Assembly (NCBI RefSeq): GCF_007828035.1
Contig: NZ_VITV01000004.1
Span: 15,559-79,558 of the forward strand
DNA length: 64,000 bases
From: Nitrospirillum amazonense
GTDB taxonomy: Bacteria; Pseudomonadota; Alphaproteobacteria; Azospirillales; Azospirillaceae
Reading direction: 5' to 3'
Part shown: one piece after another, positions 8,857 to 17,334 of the stretch
Layout of the letters: every line of letters begins with the position of its first letter
How positions within the stretch are numbered: position 1 is the first letter of the stretch
The notes under the pieces: model-generated
Told to the model about the DNA's origin: nothing
What the model saw: only the letters and a program-made list of their open reading frames with translations
Database searches by the model: none
Program-made: the position numbers and the translations under genes

Positions 8857-9825
8857 ATGCACGCTTGGCGACTCGCCCTGTTGCCACTGCTGATCCTGAC
8901 GGCGGCCCTCCAGCCGGCCGAGGCCCGGACGCATCGGGCCCACCATAGGCCACACAAGGAACGCACGGCGAAGGGCACCCACGGCCTTATCCCCGCCGGC
9001 AACGGCGTGGTCATCGGCGTGCTCAGCGGCGACACCGTCACCCTGCGCGATGGCCGGGTCGTTCGCCTGGCCGGCATCCTGGCACCCAAGGTGGGGTCAC
9101 CCAAAGCCGCGCGCACCGCCCAGGCCGGCAGTTCGCAGGACGAGAATGCCGGCCGCCCCCCCTGGCCCCTGGCGGAGGAGTCGCGGCATGCGCTGGAGGA
9201 ACTGGTGCTGAACCGCACGGTCAAGCTGATGCTGGGCGGGGTGGACCATGACCGCTACGGCCGCATCCTGGCCCACCTGATGGTACGCGACGGGCGCCGC
9301 CTGGTGTGGGTGCAGGATGCCCTGCTGCGCCAGGGGTGGGCGGAACTGGCGCCCCACCCCGACGCGCCCAAGGGCCTGGCCGCCCTGCGCCGGGCGGAGG
9401 ACCACGCCCGCGAAGGCAAGCTGGGCCTGTGGGCCGACGGCTTCTACGCCGTGCGCGACCCCGACACGGCCTTCCGGGCCCAGGGCCGCTACGCCGTCGT
9501 CACCGGCCGCGTGCTGGACGCGGCCGACGCCCGCGAGCGCGTCTACCTCAACTTCGGCGCCGACCGGCGCACCGACTTCACGGTGGAGATCGACCGCCGT
9601 GACATGGCCGCCTTCCGGGCCCGCCACCTGAGCCCGCTGGACCTGAAGGACCGACTGGTGGAGGTGCGCGGCTGGGTGGAGGAGCACAACGGCCCCATGA
9701 TCCGCGTCACCAACCCCGACCAGATCATCACCACCGACGGCCGTTGGCCCCATCGCCGCCCGGTCCGGGGCCAGAAGGAAGACAAGGACGGGAGCGACGC
9801 GGCGCCGGCCGCATCGGATCCCTAA
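8857..9825 (+). CDS. Exported thermonuclease-like (SNase-fold) protein
   Basis: About 322 residues. It has a signal peptide (MHAWRLALLPLLILTAALQP, cleavage near AEA) and an SNase-like OB-fold domain: GNGVVIGVLSGDTVTLRDGR, VVRLAGILAPKV, ALEELVLNRTVKL, DRYGRILAHL, and LLRQGWAELAPHPD. The family nuclease core uses Arg, Glu and Arg around the RLxGIDAPE motif. Here the equivalent reads RLAGILAPKVGS, so the catalytic Asp/Glu pattern is altered and activity is doubtful. A second domain (YAVVTGRVLDAADARERVYL to VRGWVEEHNGP) resembles an OB-fold. Start 8857 has GGAAG upstream and opens the signal peptide. Confidence 0.8.
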   Translation: MHAWRLALLPLLILTAALQPAEARTHRAHHRPHKERTAKGTHGLIPAGNGVVIGVLSGDTVTLRDGRVVRLAGILAPKVGSPKAARTAQAGSSQDENAGRPPWPLAEESRHALEELVLNRTVKLMLGGVDHDRYGRILAHLMVRDGRRLVWVQDALLRQGWAELAPHPDAPKGLAALRRAEDHAREGKLGLWADGFYAVRDPDTAFRAQGRYAVVTGRVLDAADARERVYLNFGADRRTDFTVEIDRRDMAAFRARHLSPLDLKDRLVEVRGWVEEHNGPMIRVTNPDQIITTDGRWPHRRPVRGQKEDKDGSDAAPAASDP

Positions 9826-9872
9826 GCGACGGAGGATGCCCGCGACGCCCTCGTCATGGCCAACGCCAGCCC

Positions 9873-10283
9873 CTAGGGCAGATAGGCGCCGGCGTCATCG
9901 CCCCGGGCTACCGCCAGGCCCATCTGCAGACTGCGGCCGATGCGGGCGCTGACCTCCGCCAGGCGGTCCGCCGCCTCCGCCGTGAACAGGCCCCGAGCCG
10001 TCTCCTGGAAAAGGGCCAGCCAGCGGCGGAAGTGATCCGGCCCGATCAGGGGCAGACCCGCGTGCACCACCATGGGCCGGCCCTCGTAACGGCCGGTGGA
10101 CAGCAGGACGGAGGACCAGAAATCCACAATGCGCATGCGGTGGCGGTCCCACGCCTCCTCGGTGGTGCCGACGGCGCCCTCGAAGACCGGACCCAGCAGC
10201 GCATCCTGGCGCGCCCGGTCGTAGAAGGCCCGCACCAGGACGGCCAGCGACTCTTCCGTGAAGGCGGCAAATGGTTGTGACAT
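9873..10283 (-). CDS. Group III truncated hemoglobin
   Basis: 136 residues, the usual length for the family. The pattern LVRAFYDRARQDALLGPVFE, WDRHRMRIVDFWSSVLLSTG, YEGRPMVVHAGLPLIGPDHF and RWLALFQETARG matches group III truncated globins, with the aromatic-rich heme pocket (FW in helix E, a conserved His near HAGLP, Trp in FRRWLALF). Such proteins bind O2 or NO; in alphaproteobacteria their physiological role is mostly undefined. The start at 10283 (MSQPF) was chosen because upstream codons are not globin-like. It is divergent from proline iminopeptidase across 121 bp that must hold both promoters. Confidence 0.92.
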   Translation of the reverse strand: MSQPFAAFTEESLAVLVRAFYDRARQDALLGPVFEGAVGTTEEAWDRHRMRIVDFWSSVLLSTGRYEGRPMVVHAGLPLIGPDHFRRWLALFQETARGLFTAEAADRLAEVSARIGRSLQMGLAVARGDDAGAYLP

Positions 10284-10404
10284 CGCTGTAAAAACTCCCG
10301 CGAAACAGGCTGGGCGGAACCGGCCGGGCTTGGTTGGGTTTGCGCTGGGGGCCGGCCTTGGCCTACACTTCGGCCTTAATTCGAGCAATCTGGTGTACAG
10401 ACCC

Positions 10405-11352
10405 ATGGCGCGCGGCGACCTCTTCCCACCCCTGGAACCCTACCGGACGGGCACGCTGGCCGTCAGCGGCCTGCACACCATCTACTGGGAGGAAGCCGGC
10501 AACCCCGATGGCGCGCCCGTGGTCTTCCTGCATGGCGGCCCCGGTGCCGGCGCCTCGCCCACGCACCGCCGCTTCTTCGACCCCCGGCGTTACCGCATCG
10601 TCATCCTGGACCAGCGCGGCGCCGGCCGGTCCACCCCGCTGGGTGAAATCCGCGAGAATGGTATTCCAGATCTCATTTCGGATCTGGAACAATTGCGGGC
10701 GGCGCTGGAGATCGACCGCTGGCTGGTGTTCGGCGGCTCCTGGGGGTCAACCCTGGCGCTGGCTTACGCCCAGGCCCATCCGGAACGGGTGAAGGGCCTG
10801 GTGCTGCGCGGCATCTTCCTGATGCGCCAGCAGGAGATCGACTGGTTCCTTTACGACATGCGCACCTTCTTCCCCGAGGCCTGGTCCACCTTCGTGGCCC
10901 ACATCCCGGTGAATGAGCGGGGCGACCTGCTGGAGGCGTACTACCGCCGCCTGACCTCCGCCGATCCACAGACCCGCATGGCCGCCGCCCGGGTGTGGAG
11001 CGTGTACGAGGGCGCCTGCTCCACCCTGCTGCCCAGCCCGGAACTGGTGTCGGCGTCGGGCGAGGACAACCACGCCCTGGGCCTGGCGCGCATGGAGGCG
11101 CACTACTTCCGCAACAACAAGCTGTCGCCGGAAGCGGCGTTGCTGGAGAACATCGACCGCATCCGGCACATCCCGGCCATCATCGTCCAGGGCCGCTACG
11201 ACGTGGTCTGCCCCATCCGCACGGCGGATGAGCTGCACCGCGCCTGGCCCGAGGCCGACTACATCGTCGTGCCGGACGCGGGCCACAGCGCCATGGAGCC
11301 GGGCATCCGCTCCGCCTTGGTGCAGGCGACGGAGCGGTTCAAGACCCTCTGA
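10405..11352 (+). CDS. pip: Proline iminopeptidase (S33 family)
   Basis: 315 residues, alpha/beta-hydrolase fold. Diagnostic features are the oxyanion motif VVFLHGGPGAG, the DQRGAGRSTP block, the nucleophile elbow GGSWGSTLAL (Ser), the acid residue in GRYDVVCP and the catalytic His in DAGHSAMEP. It removes N-terminal proline from peptides in the cytoplasm. The start MARGDLFPPLEPYRTG is the typical N-terminus; longer in-frame versions run into the promoter region shared with the globin gene. Confidence 0.96.
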   Translation: MARGDLFPPLEPYRTGTLAVSGLHTIYWEEAGNPDGAPVVFLHGGPGAGASPTHRRFFDPRRYRIVILDQRGAGRSTPLGEIRENGIPDLISDLEQLRAALEIDRWLVFGGSWGSTLALAYAQAHPERVKGLVLRGIFLMRQQEIDWFLYDMRTFFPEAWSTFVAHIPVNERGDLLEAYYRRLTSADPQTRMAAARVWSVYEGACSTLLPSPELVSASGEDNHALGLARMEAHYFRNNKLSPEAALLENIDRIRHIPAIIVQGRYDVVCPIRTADELHRAWPEADYIVVPDAGHSAMEPGIRSALVQATERFKTL

Positions 11353-11387
11353 AACCCCAGGGGCGTACCGGCGGGGGCGCCACCGGT

Positions 11388-11639
11388 TTAGAAATCGCTG
11401 CACCGGCCCTTGCGTTCCCAGTCGCCGTAGCGGGTGGGTTCGGGGCCGGTGGGGCCACCGATCTCGCGCACGGGTTCGGGTTTCGCGGCCTCGGCCTTGA
11501 TGGCTTCGGCCTTAACGGTTTCGGGGGCGGGTTCGGGCGCCGATGCCGCGGGGGCCCCGTGGGGGACCACGTGCGCTTTGAAGATGGGTGCCTTGGGCTC
11601 GGGCAAAGGGGGCTCTGGCAGGGGGGGCAGCTTGCTCAT
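11388..11639 (-). CDS. DUF1674 protein, likely succinate dehydrogenase assembly factor 4 homologue
   Basis: 83 residues. The N-terminal two thirds are Pro/Ala/Glu-rich and probably disordered. The C-terminus EIGGPTGPEPTRYGDWERKG followed by RCSDF is the DUF1674/SdhAF4 signature (GP.GPEPTRYGDWE..GR..DF). In mitochondria SDHAF4 binds FAD-loaded SdhA before complex II assembly; the bacterial homologue is assumed to do the same. The sdh genes are not in the window. A longer in-frame reading exists but only the segment from 11639 (MSKLPPLPEP) fits the family length. It converges with pip. Confidence 0.85.
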   Translation of the reverse strand: MSKLPPLPEPPLPEPKAPIFKAHVVPHGAPAASAPEPAPETVKAEAIKAEAAKPEPVREIGGPTGPEPTRYGDWERKGRCSDF

Positions 11640-11787
11640 GGCACTATAATTGGCCCCGGCGCGCGCCACCGCCAAGGGCTTTTGCCGGGGGCCAGACCTT
11701 CCCGTCCGAATCCATGCCGGAAACGGGGGGCGGGTGGCCGAAAGGGGCCGGTGACAGCGGGCCCGTTCCGGGGTACACCCCGCCCCC

Positions 11788-13104
11788 ATGAATACCGAAA
11801 CGCTGGCCGCCCGCCGGGTGGTCCTGGATCTCTTGGAAAGCGTGCTGCGCCGCCGCGTGCCGCTGGATGACGCGCTGGACCAGCACCGGGGCCTGCCCGG
11901 CCTGGAGCCGCGCGACCGCGCCTTCGTCCGCCTGCTGACCGCCACCGTCATCCGCCGCCTGGGCCAGATCGACGCCGTGGTCCTGTCGCTGCTGGCCCGG
12001 CCGGATCTGCCCAAGGCCGGCGTGCTGGACATCCTGCGCGTTTCCGCCGCCCAGCTGCTGTTCCTGGGCACCCCCGCCCACGCCGCCGTGGACACGGGCG
12101 TGGAACTGGCCGTGGCCAAGGGCCTGGCCGGCATGAAGGGTCTGATCAACGCCGTGCTGCGCCGCCTGGCGCGCGAGGGCGCCGACCTGCTGGCCGCCCA
12201 GGACGCCGGCCGCCTGAACACGCCCGACTGGCTGTGGCTGGCCTGGCGCCAGCACTACGGCACCGGCCACACCCGCGCCATCGTCGATGCCCACCTGGTG
12301 GAGGCGCCGCTGGACATCACGGTGAAGGGCGACCCGCACGCCTGGGCGGAAAGGCTGGAGGCGACGGTGCTGCCCAACGGCACCCTGCGCCGCGCCGCCG
12401 GCGGGTCGGTCACCGAGCTCCCGGGCTTCAATGAGGGCGCCTGGTGGGTGCAGGACGCCGCCGCCGCCCTGCCCGCCCGCCTGCTGGGCGACGTCGCCGG
12501 CCTGACCGTCATCGACCTGTGCGCCGCCCCGGGCGGCAAGACGGCCCAGCTGGCCGCCGCCGGCGCCAAGGTGACGGCGGTCGACCGCTCCGCCCCCCGG
12601 CTGGACCGCCTGTCGCGCAATATGGAACGCCTGGGCCTGTCGGTCGCCACGGCGGTGGCCGACGCCACCAAGTGGCAGCCGGACGCACCGGTCGATGCCG
12701 TGCTGTTGGACGCGCCGTGCAGCGCCACCGGCACCATCCGCCGCCACCCCGACGTGGCGCGGCTGAAGACGCCGGAAGACGTGGGCCGCCTGTCGGGCGT
12801 GCAGCGCCGCCTGTTGGACCGCGCCATCGACATGGTGAAGCCGGGCGGCCTGGTGGTCTACTGCACCTGCTCCCTACAGCCGGAGGAAGGCGAGGAGCAG
12901 TTGTCCAAGCTGCTGTCGCGCCGCCTGGACGTGATGGTGGAACCCATCATCCCGGTGGATCTGGCTTATGGCGCGGAGGCCGATGTGGAGGCACTGGCCC
13001 CCCTGGTAACCGACAGCGGCGACGTGCGCACCACGCCCGGCCACTGGGCGGGGTTGGGCGGCCTCGACGGATTTTTCATGACCCGCCTGCGCCGCACCGC
13101 CTAG
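11788..13104 (+). CDS. rsmB: 16S rRNA (cytosine-967-C5)-methyltransferase RsmB
   Basis: 438 residues. An N-terminal NusB-like RNA-binding domain (about 1-140: RRVVLDLLESVLRR, LLTATVIRRLGQID, AAQLLFLGTPAHAAVDTGVE) is followed by a Rossmann methyltransferase. The SAM site is VIDLCAAPGGKTAQLA, and the two catalytic cysteines are in LLDAPCSATGTIRRHPD and VVYCTCSLQPEEGEEQ. It methylates C967 of 16S rRNA. First gene of a plus-strand run rsmB-rpe-heparinase-purH that is common in alphaproteobacteria. Confidence 0.95.
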   Translation: MNTETLAARRVVLDLLESVLRRRVPLDDALDQHRGLPGLEPRDRAFVRLLTATVIRRLGQIDAVVLSLLARPDLPKAGVLDILRVSAAQLLFLGTPAHAAVDTGVELAVAKGLAGMKGLINAVLRRLAREGADLLAAQDAGRLNTPDWLWLAWRQHYGTGHTRAIVDAHLVEAPLDITVKGDPHAWAERLEATVLPNGTLRRAAGGSVTELPGFNEGAWWVQDAAAALPARLLGDVAGLTVIDLCAAPGGKTAQLAAAGAKVTAVDRSAPRLDRLSRNMERLGLSVATAVADATKWQPDAPVDAVLLDAPCSATGTIRRHPDVARLKTPEDVGRLSGVQRRLLDRAIDMVKPGGLVVYCTCSLQPEEGEEQLSKLLSRRLDVMVEPIIPVDLAYGAEADVEALAPLVTDSGDVRTTPGHWAGLGGLDGFFMTRLRRTA

Positions 13105-13147
13105 CGGTTGGCAAAGCAGCCCTTAGTTGATAGGAACCATAGTCACC

Positions 13148-13828
13148 ATGCAGCAGCCGGTACGCATCGCCCCCTCCATCCTGTCGGCCGACTTCGCCAA
13201 CCTGGGCGCGGAGGTGCGGGCCGTGGACGCTGCCGGTGCCGACTATATCCACATTGACGTCATGGACGGGCATTTCGTGCCCAACCTGACCATCGGCCCG
13301 ATGGTGGTGCAGGCCCTGCGCCCGCATTCGGCCAAGGTGTTCGACGTGCACCTGATGATTTCGCCGGTGGATAATTTCGTCGCCGCCTTCGCCAAGGCCG
13401 GCGCCGACATCATCACCGTGCACCCCGAGGCCGGCGCCCACACCCACCGCACGCTGCAGCTGATCCGCAGCCTGGGCAAGAAGGCCGGCGTGGCGCTGAA
13501 CCCGGCGACGCCCATCTCGGTCCTGGATTACATCATGGATGACGTCGACATGATCCTGGTCATGTCGGTCAACCCCGGCTTTGGCGGCCAGTCCTTCATC
13601 AACAGCCAGAAGGACAAGATCAGGGCCATCCGCCAGCGCATCGACGCCGTGACCGCCGGCACGTCCCGTGTTATCGACCTGGAGGTCGACGGCGGCATCA
13701 ACGCCGAGATGGCGCCCGTGGCGATTTCCGCCGGCGCGGACGTGCTGGTAGCCGGCACCGCCACCTTCCAGGGCGGCCCCGAGGCCTATGCCGACAACAT
13801 CCGCCGCCTGCGCGGCCCGCTGGTCTAA
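13148..13828 (+). CDS. rpe: Ribulose-phosphate 3-epimerase
   Basis: 226 residues, TIM barrel. Family motifs are clear: [14 protein letters not shown] (substrate-phosphate and active-site Ser), [19 protein letters not shown] (metal His and catalytic Asp), [22 protein letters not shown], and [11 protein letters not shown] (second catalytic Asp). It interconverts ribulose-5-P and xylulose-5-P in the pentose phosphate and Calvin cycles. ATG 13148 is the family start; a TTG at 13127 would add seven atypical residues. It follows rsmB by about 40 bp. Confidence 0.97.
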   Translation: MQQPVRIAPSILSADFANLGAEVRAVDAAGADYIHIDVMDGHFVPNLTIGPMVVQALRPHSAKVFDVHLMISPVDNFVAAFAKAGADIITVHPEAGAHTHRTLQLIRSLGKKAGVALNPATPISVLDYIMDDVDMILVMSVNPGFGGQSFINSQKDKIRAIRQRIDAVTAGTSRVIDLEVDGGINAEMAPVAISAGADVLVAGTATFQGGPEAYADNIRRLRGPLV

Positions 13829-13843
13829 GGGATCGAACGGCGC

Positions 13844-15496
13844 ATGGCCCGTGTCACTTCCGGCATGAGACGGTTCCGCGCAGGCCCCGGCGCGCTGGTC
13901 TACCGGACGCCGCTGTATGGGGTGCTGCTGAAAAGCCGCGCCCCCCAGGCGCTGGGCGTGGTGCCGGCCGACCCATGGCCGGGCGACCCCCGCCAGGGTG
14001 AGGCGCTGCTGGCCGGCCGTTTCGCCTTCGCGGGGGAGGAACGCCAGGCCGACCTGCCGCCCTGGCTGGACCTCTCCGCCGGATCAGCTTGGCTGACAGC
14101 CCTGCACGGCTTCGACTGGCTGCGCCACCTGAAAGCCGCCGGGGGCGACGCCGCGCGCCGCCAGGCCCGCGTGCTGGTCACCAGCTGGCTGGACGGCTTC
14201 TCCTCCTGGCATGCCGTGGCCTGGGCGCCGGAGGTAACGGCCCAGCGCATCGTCGCCTGGATCGGTGCCCACGACTTCTTCCTGGCCAGCGCCGACGACG
14301 GCCTGCGCGCCCGCGTCTTCGACAGCCTGGCCCGCCAGATCCGCCACCTGGCCCGGCTGGTGCCCGGCCGCCTGCGCGGCGTGGACCTGATCCTGGGCAT
14401 CAAGGGCCTGGTCTATGGCGGCTTCTGCCTGCCGGGCCGGGGCCGTACCGCCCAGCGCGCCCTATGGCTGCTGAACCGCGAGCTGACACGCCAGGTCATG
14501 CCCGACGGCGGCCATGTGCAGCGCAGCCCCTCGCTGCAGTTGCAGGTGCTGCGCCACCTGATCGACATCCGGGGCGTTTTGCGCGCCGCGCGGGCCGACA
14601 TGCCCGACGCCGTGCAGCACGCCATCGACCGCCTGACGCCCACCCTGCGCTTCTTCCGCCATGGCGACGGCGGCCTGGCCCTGTTCAATGGCGGCTGGGC
14701 GGAAGACCCCACCTTCATCGACACGGTGCTGAGCCAGGCCGACGCCCGCGGCCGGCCCCTGCGCTCCGCCCCCCATGTGGGGTTCGAGCGGCTGGCGGCG
14801 GGCCGCGCCTGCGTGCTGTTCGACGCCGGCGCACCACCGCCGTCCGGCCTAGACGCCCGGGCCCACGCCGGCAGCCTGTCGTTCGAGATGAGCGTGGGGC
14901 GCGAGCGCCTGATCGTGAACTGCGGCAGCCACCCGTCCGAAACCGGCGCCTGGCGTGGGGCCTTGGCCTCCACCGCCGCCCATTCCACCCTGGTGGTGGC
15001 CGACACCAACTCCGCCTCCGTGCGCGAGGATGGCGGCCTGGGTCGCCGCCCGCATCCGGTGGAGGCCAAGCGGCGCGAGACGGGCGGCGCCGTCCTGGTT
15101 GAGGCGGCGCACGACGGCTATCGCGATGGCTTCGGCCTGATCCACCACCGGCGCCTGTACCTGGCCGAGAATGGCGAGGATCTGCGCGGCGAGGACAAGC
15201 TGGAAGGCGGTTCCGGCGGGCAGTCCTACACCCTGCGCTTCCACCTGCACCCCGGCGTGCACGCCAGCCTGTCCCAGGGCGGCGACGGCGTGCTGCTGCG
15301 CCTGCCGTCGGGCGCCGGCTGGCGCCTGCGCCTGTCGGGCGGCACGGTGGGGCTGGAGGAAAGCGTCTATCTGGGCGACGGGCCCGAGCCGCGCGGCACC
15401 CTGCAGGTGACCGTGCGCGGCACGACCGCCCCCGGCGGCGCCACCGTGAAGTGGGCCCTGCGCCGCGAGAAGAAGGCCGAGGGCGCCGACCCCTGA
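13844..15496 (+). CDS. Heparinase II/III family protein
   Basis: 550 residues. The N-terminal alpha-helical toroid (about 80-330: GFDWLRHLKAAGG, WLDGFSSWHAVAWAPEVTAQ, LLNRELTRQVMPDGGHVQRS) and the C-terminal beta-sandwich of heparinase II/III (AHAGSLSFEMSVGRERLIVN, CGSHPSETGAWR, STAAHSTLVVADTNSA, HDGYRDGFGLIHHRRLYL) are both present. The family cleaves or binds acidic polysaccharides. This alphaproteobacterial subtype, always near rsmB/purH, has no established substrate and no signal peptide is visible. It starts 15 bp after rpe and ends before a hairpin terminator, so it closes the rsmB-rpe unit. Confidence 0.9.
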   Translation: MARVTSGMRRFRAGPGALVYRTPLYGVLLKSRAPQALGVVPADPWPGDPRQGEALLAGRFAFAGEERQADLPPWLDLSAGSAWLTALHGFDWLRHLKAAGGDAARRQARVLVTSWLDGFSSWHAVAWAPEVTAQRIVAWIGAHDFFLASADDGLRARVFDSLARQIRHLARLVPGRLRGVDLILGIKGLVYGGFCLPGRGRTAQRALWLLNRELTRQVMPDGGHVQRSPSLQLQVLRHLIDIRGVLRAARADMPDAVQHAIDRLTPTLRFFRHGDGGLALFNGGWAEDPTFIDTVLSQADARGRPLRSAPHVGFERLAAGRACVLFDAGAPPPSGLDARAHAGSLSFEMSVGRERLIVNCGSHPSETGAWRGALASTAAHSTLVVADTNSASVREDGGLGRRPHPVEAKRRETGGAVLVEAAHDGYRDGFGLIHHRRLYLAENGEDLRGEDKLEGGSGGQSYTLRFHLHPGVHASLSQGGDGVLLRLPSGAGWRLRLSGGTVGLEESVYLGDGPEPRGTLQVTVRGTTAPGGATVKWALRREKKAEGADP

Positions 15497-15522
15497 GCCA
15501 CCATGACCCCAAGTTTCCCTTG

Positions 15523-15545
15523 AAGCCCGGCGTTTGCCGGGCTTT
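15523..15545 (+). terminator. Hairpin terminator between heparinase-like gene and purH
   Basis: AAGCCCGGC, GTTT loop, GCCGGGCTT: a perfect 9-bp stem, followed by a short T-rich tail (TTTCTC). It lies 27 bp after the heparinase stop and 37 bp before purH, so it probably ends the rsmB-rpe unit or attenuates read-through into purH. Confidence 0.75.
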
Positions 15546-15581
15546 CTCATTCCCAAATCCCACCGAAGCCGGATTGCCATC

Positions 15582-17168
15582 ATGACCAGCCCCGATCTCG
15601 TTCCCCTGCGCCGCGCCCTCATCTCCGTGTCCGACAAGACCGGCCTGATCGAGCTGGGCCAGGCCCTGGCCGCGCGCGGCGTGCACATCCTGTCCACCGG
15701 CGGTTCCGCCCAGCGCCTGGCCGAGGCCGGCGTGCCCGTGACCGAGGTGGGCGACCACACCGGCTTCCCCGAGATGATGGACGGCCGGGTGAAGACCCTG
15801 CACCCGCGCATCCACGGCGGCATCCTGGCCCGCCGCGATGACGAGGGGCACGTGGCCGCCATGAACACCCACGATATCCCCGGCATCGACCTGGTGGTGG
15901 TGAACCTCTATCCCTTCGAGGCCACGGTGGCGAAGGGCGCCGACTTCGAAACCTGCATCGAGAACATCGACATCGGCGGCCCCAGCCTGATCCGGGGTGC
16001 GGCCAAGAACCACGACTTCGTGGCGGTGGTGACCGACCCGTCCGACTACGCCCCGCTGCTGGCCGAGCTGGCGGCCCATGATGGACAGACCACCCTGGAC
16101 CTGCGCCGCCGCCTGGCCGCCAAGGCCTATGCCCGCACCGGCGCCTATGACGCCGCCATCGGCGCCTGGTTCGCCAACCGCCTGGGCCAGACCTGGCCGG
16201 AGAGCGTGACCGTGTCCGGCACCCTGCGCCAGACCCTGCGCTATGGCGAGAACCCGCACCAGACGGCCGCCTTCTATGTGACGGGGGAGCGCCGCCCCGG
16301 CATTGCCACCGCCACCCAGCTGCAGGGCAAGGAGCTGTCGTACAACAACCTGAACGACACCGACGCGGCCTTCGAGCTGGTGGCCGAGTTCGACCGCCCG
16401 GCCATCGCCATCATCAAGCACGCCAACCCCTGCGGTGTGGCCGAGGGTGATGACCTACCCACCGCCTACGCCCGTGCCCTGGCCTGCGACCCCGTGTCCG
16501 CCTTCGGCGGCATCATCGCCGCCAACCGCACCCTGGACGCCGTGACCGCCGAGGCCATATCCCGCCTGTTTGCCGAAGTGGTGATTGCCCCCGACGCGGA
16601 TGAGGCCGCCCGCGCCGTGCTGGCAGGCAAGAAGAACCTGCGCGTGCTGCTGACCGGCGACCTACCCAATCCGGCTCAGGCCGGCACCCTGATCAAGACC
16701 GTCGCCGGCGGCTTCCTGGCGCAGAGCCGGGATGACGGCCGCATCCTGCCGGCCAACCTGAAGGTGGTGACCAAGCGCGGCCCCACCCCGAAGGAGCTGG
16801 CCGACCTGCTGTTCGCCTTCCGCGTGGGCAAGCATGTGAAGTCCAACGCCATCGTCTATGCCAAGGACCTGGCCACGGTGGGTATCGGCGCTGGCCAGAT
16901 GAGCCGAGTCGACAGCAGCCGCATCGCGGCCATCAAAAGCCGGGAGGCGGCGGAGGCCGCCGGCCTGGCCGAGCCGGGCACCAAGGGCAGCGTGGTGGCG
17001 TCCGACGCCTTCTTCCCCTTCGCCGACGGCCTGATCGCGGCGGCGGAAGCCGGCGTCACGGCCGTCATCCAGCCCGGCGGCTCCATGCGTGACCAGGAAG
17101 TGATCGACGCTGCGGACGAGCGTGGTCTGGCCATGGTATTTACCGGCATGCGTCATTTCCGTCACTGA
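15582..17168 (+). CDS. purH: Bifunctional AICAR transformylase / IMP cyclohydrolase
   Basis: 528 residues. The N-terminal MGS-like IMP cyclohydrolase domain (about 1-190: [51 protein letters not shown]) is followed by the AICAR transformylase domain ([72 protein letters not shown]). It catalyses the last two steps of IMP synthesis. Start 15582 ([20 protein letters not shown]) is the family N-terminus; a longer frame runs back through the terminator. Confidence 0.98.
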   Translation: MTSPDLVPLRRALISVSDKTGLIELGQALAARGVHILSTGGSAQRLAEAGVPVTEVGDHTGFPEMMDGRVKTLHPRIHGGILARRDDEGHVAAMNTHDIPGIDLVVVNLYPFEATVAKGADFETCIENIDIGGPSLIRGAAKNHDFVAVVTDPSDYAPLLAELAAHDGQTTLDLRRRLAAKAYARTGAYDAAIGAWFANRLGQTWPESVTVSGTLRQTLRYGENPHQTAAFYVTGERRPGIATATQLQGKELSYNNLNDTDAAFELVAEFDRPAIAIIKHANPCGVAEGDDLPTAYARALACDPVSAFGGIIAANRTLDAVTAEAISRLFAEVVIAPDADEAARAVLAGKKNLRVLLTGDLPNPAQAGTLIKTVAGGFLAQSRDDGRILPANLKVVTKRGPTPKELADLLFAFRVGKHVKSNAIVYAKDLATVGIGAGQMSRVDSSRIAAIKSREAAEAAGLAEPGTKGSVVASDAFFPFADGLIAAAEAGVTAVIQPGGSMRDQEVIDAADERGLAMVFTGMRHFRH

Positions 17169-17223
17169 CGGCGGCAGGGACAGGGGGGATAGTTCCGTAT
17201 CAGGAGACCATCCCCCTTTCCAC

Positions 17224-17247
17224 CCCGCCCCATCCTTGAAGGGCGGG
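17224..17247 (+). terminator. Putative terminator after purH
   Basis: CCCGCCC, ten-base loop, GGGCGGG: a perfect 7-bp GC stem 56 bp after the purH stop. It sits within a larger CCATCC/GGATGG pairing. There is no T-run, so Rho-independent activity is uncertain. Confidence 0.4.
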
Positions 17248-17334
17248 TGTTCAGGGATGGCGATGACCGATGGGGGAAGCCCAGGCCCGCGAAGCATGCG
17301 GTAACCTGGGCCAAGTAGGACCAGGGCAGCCCAT

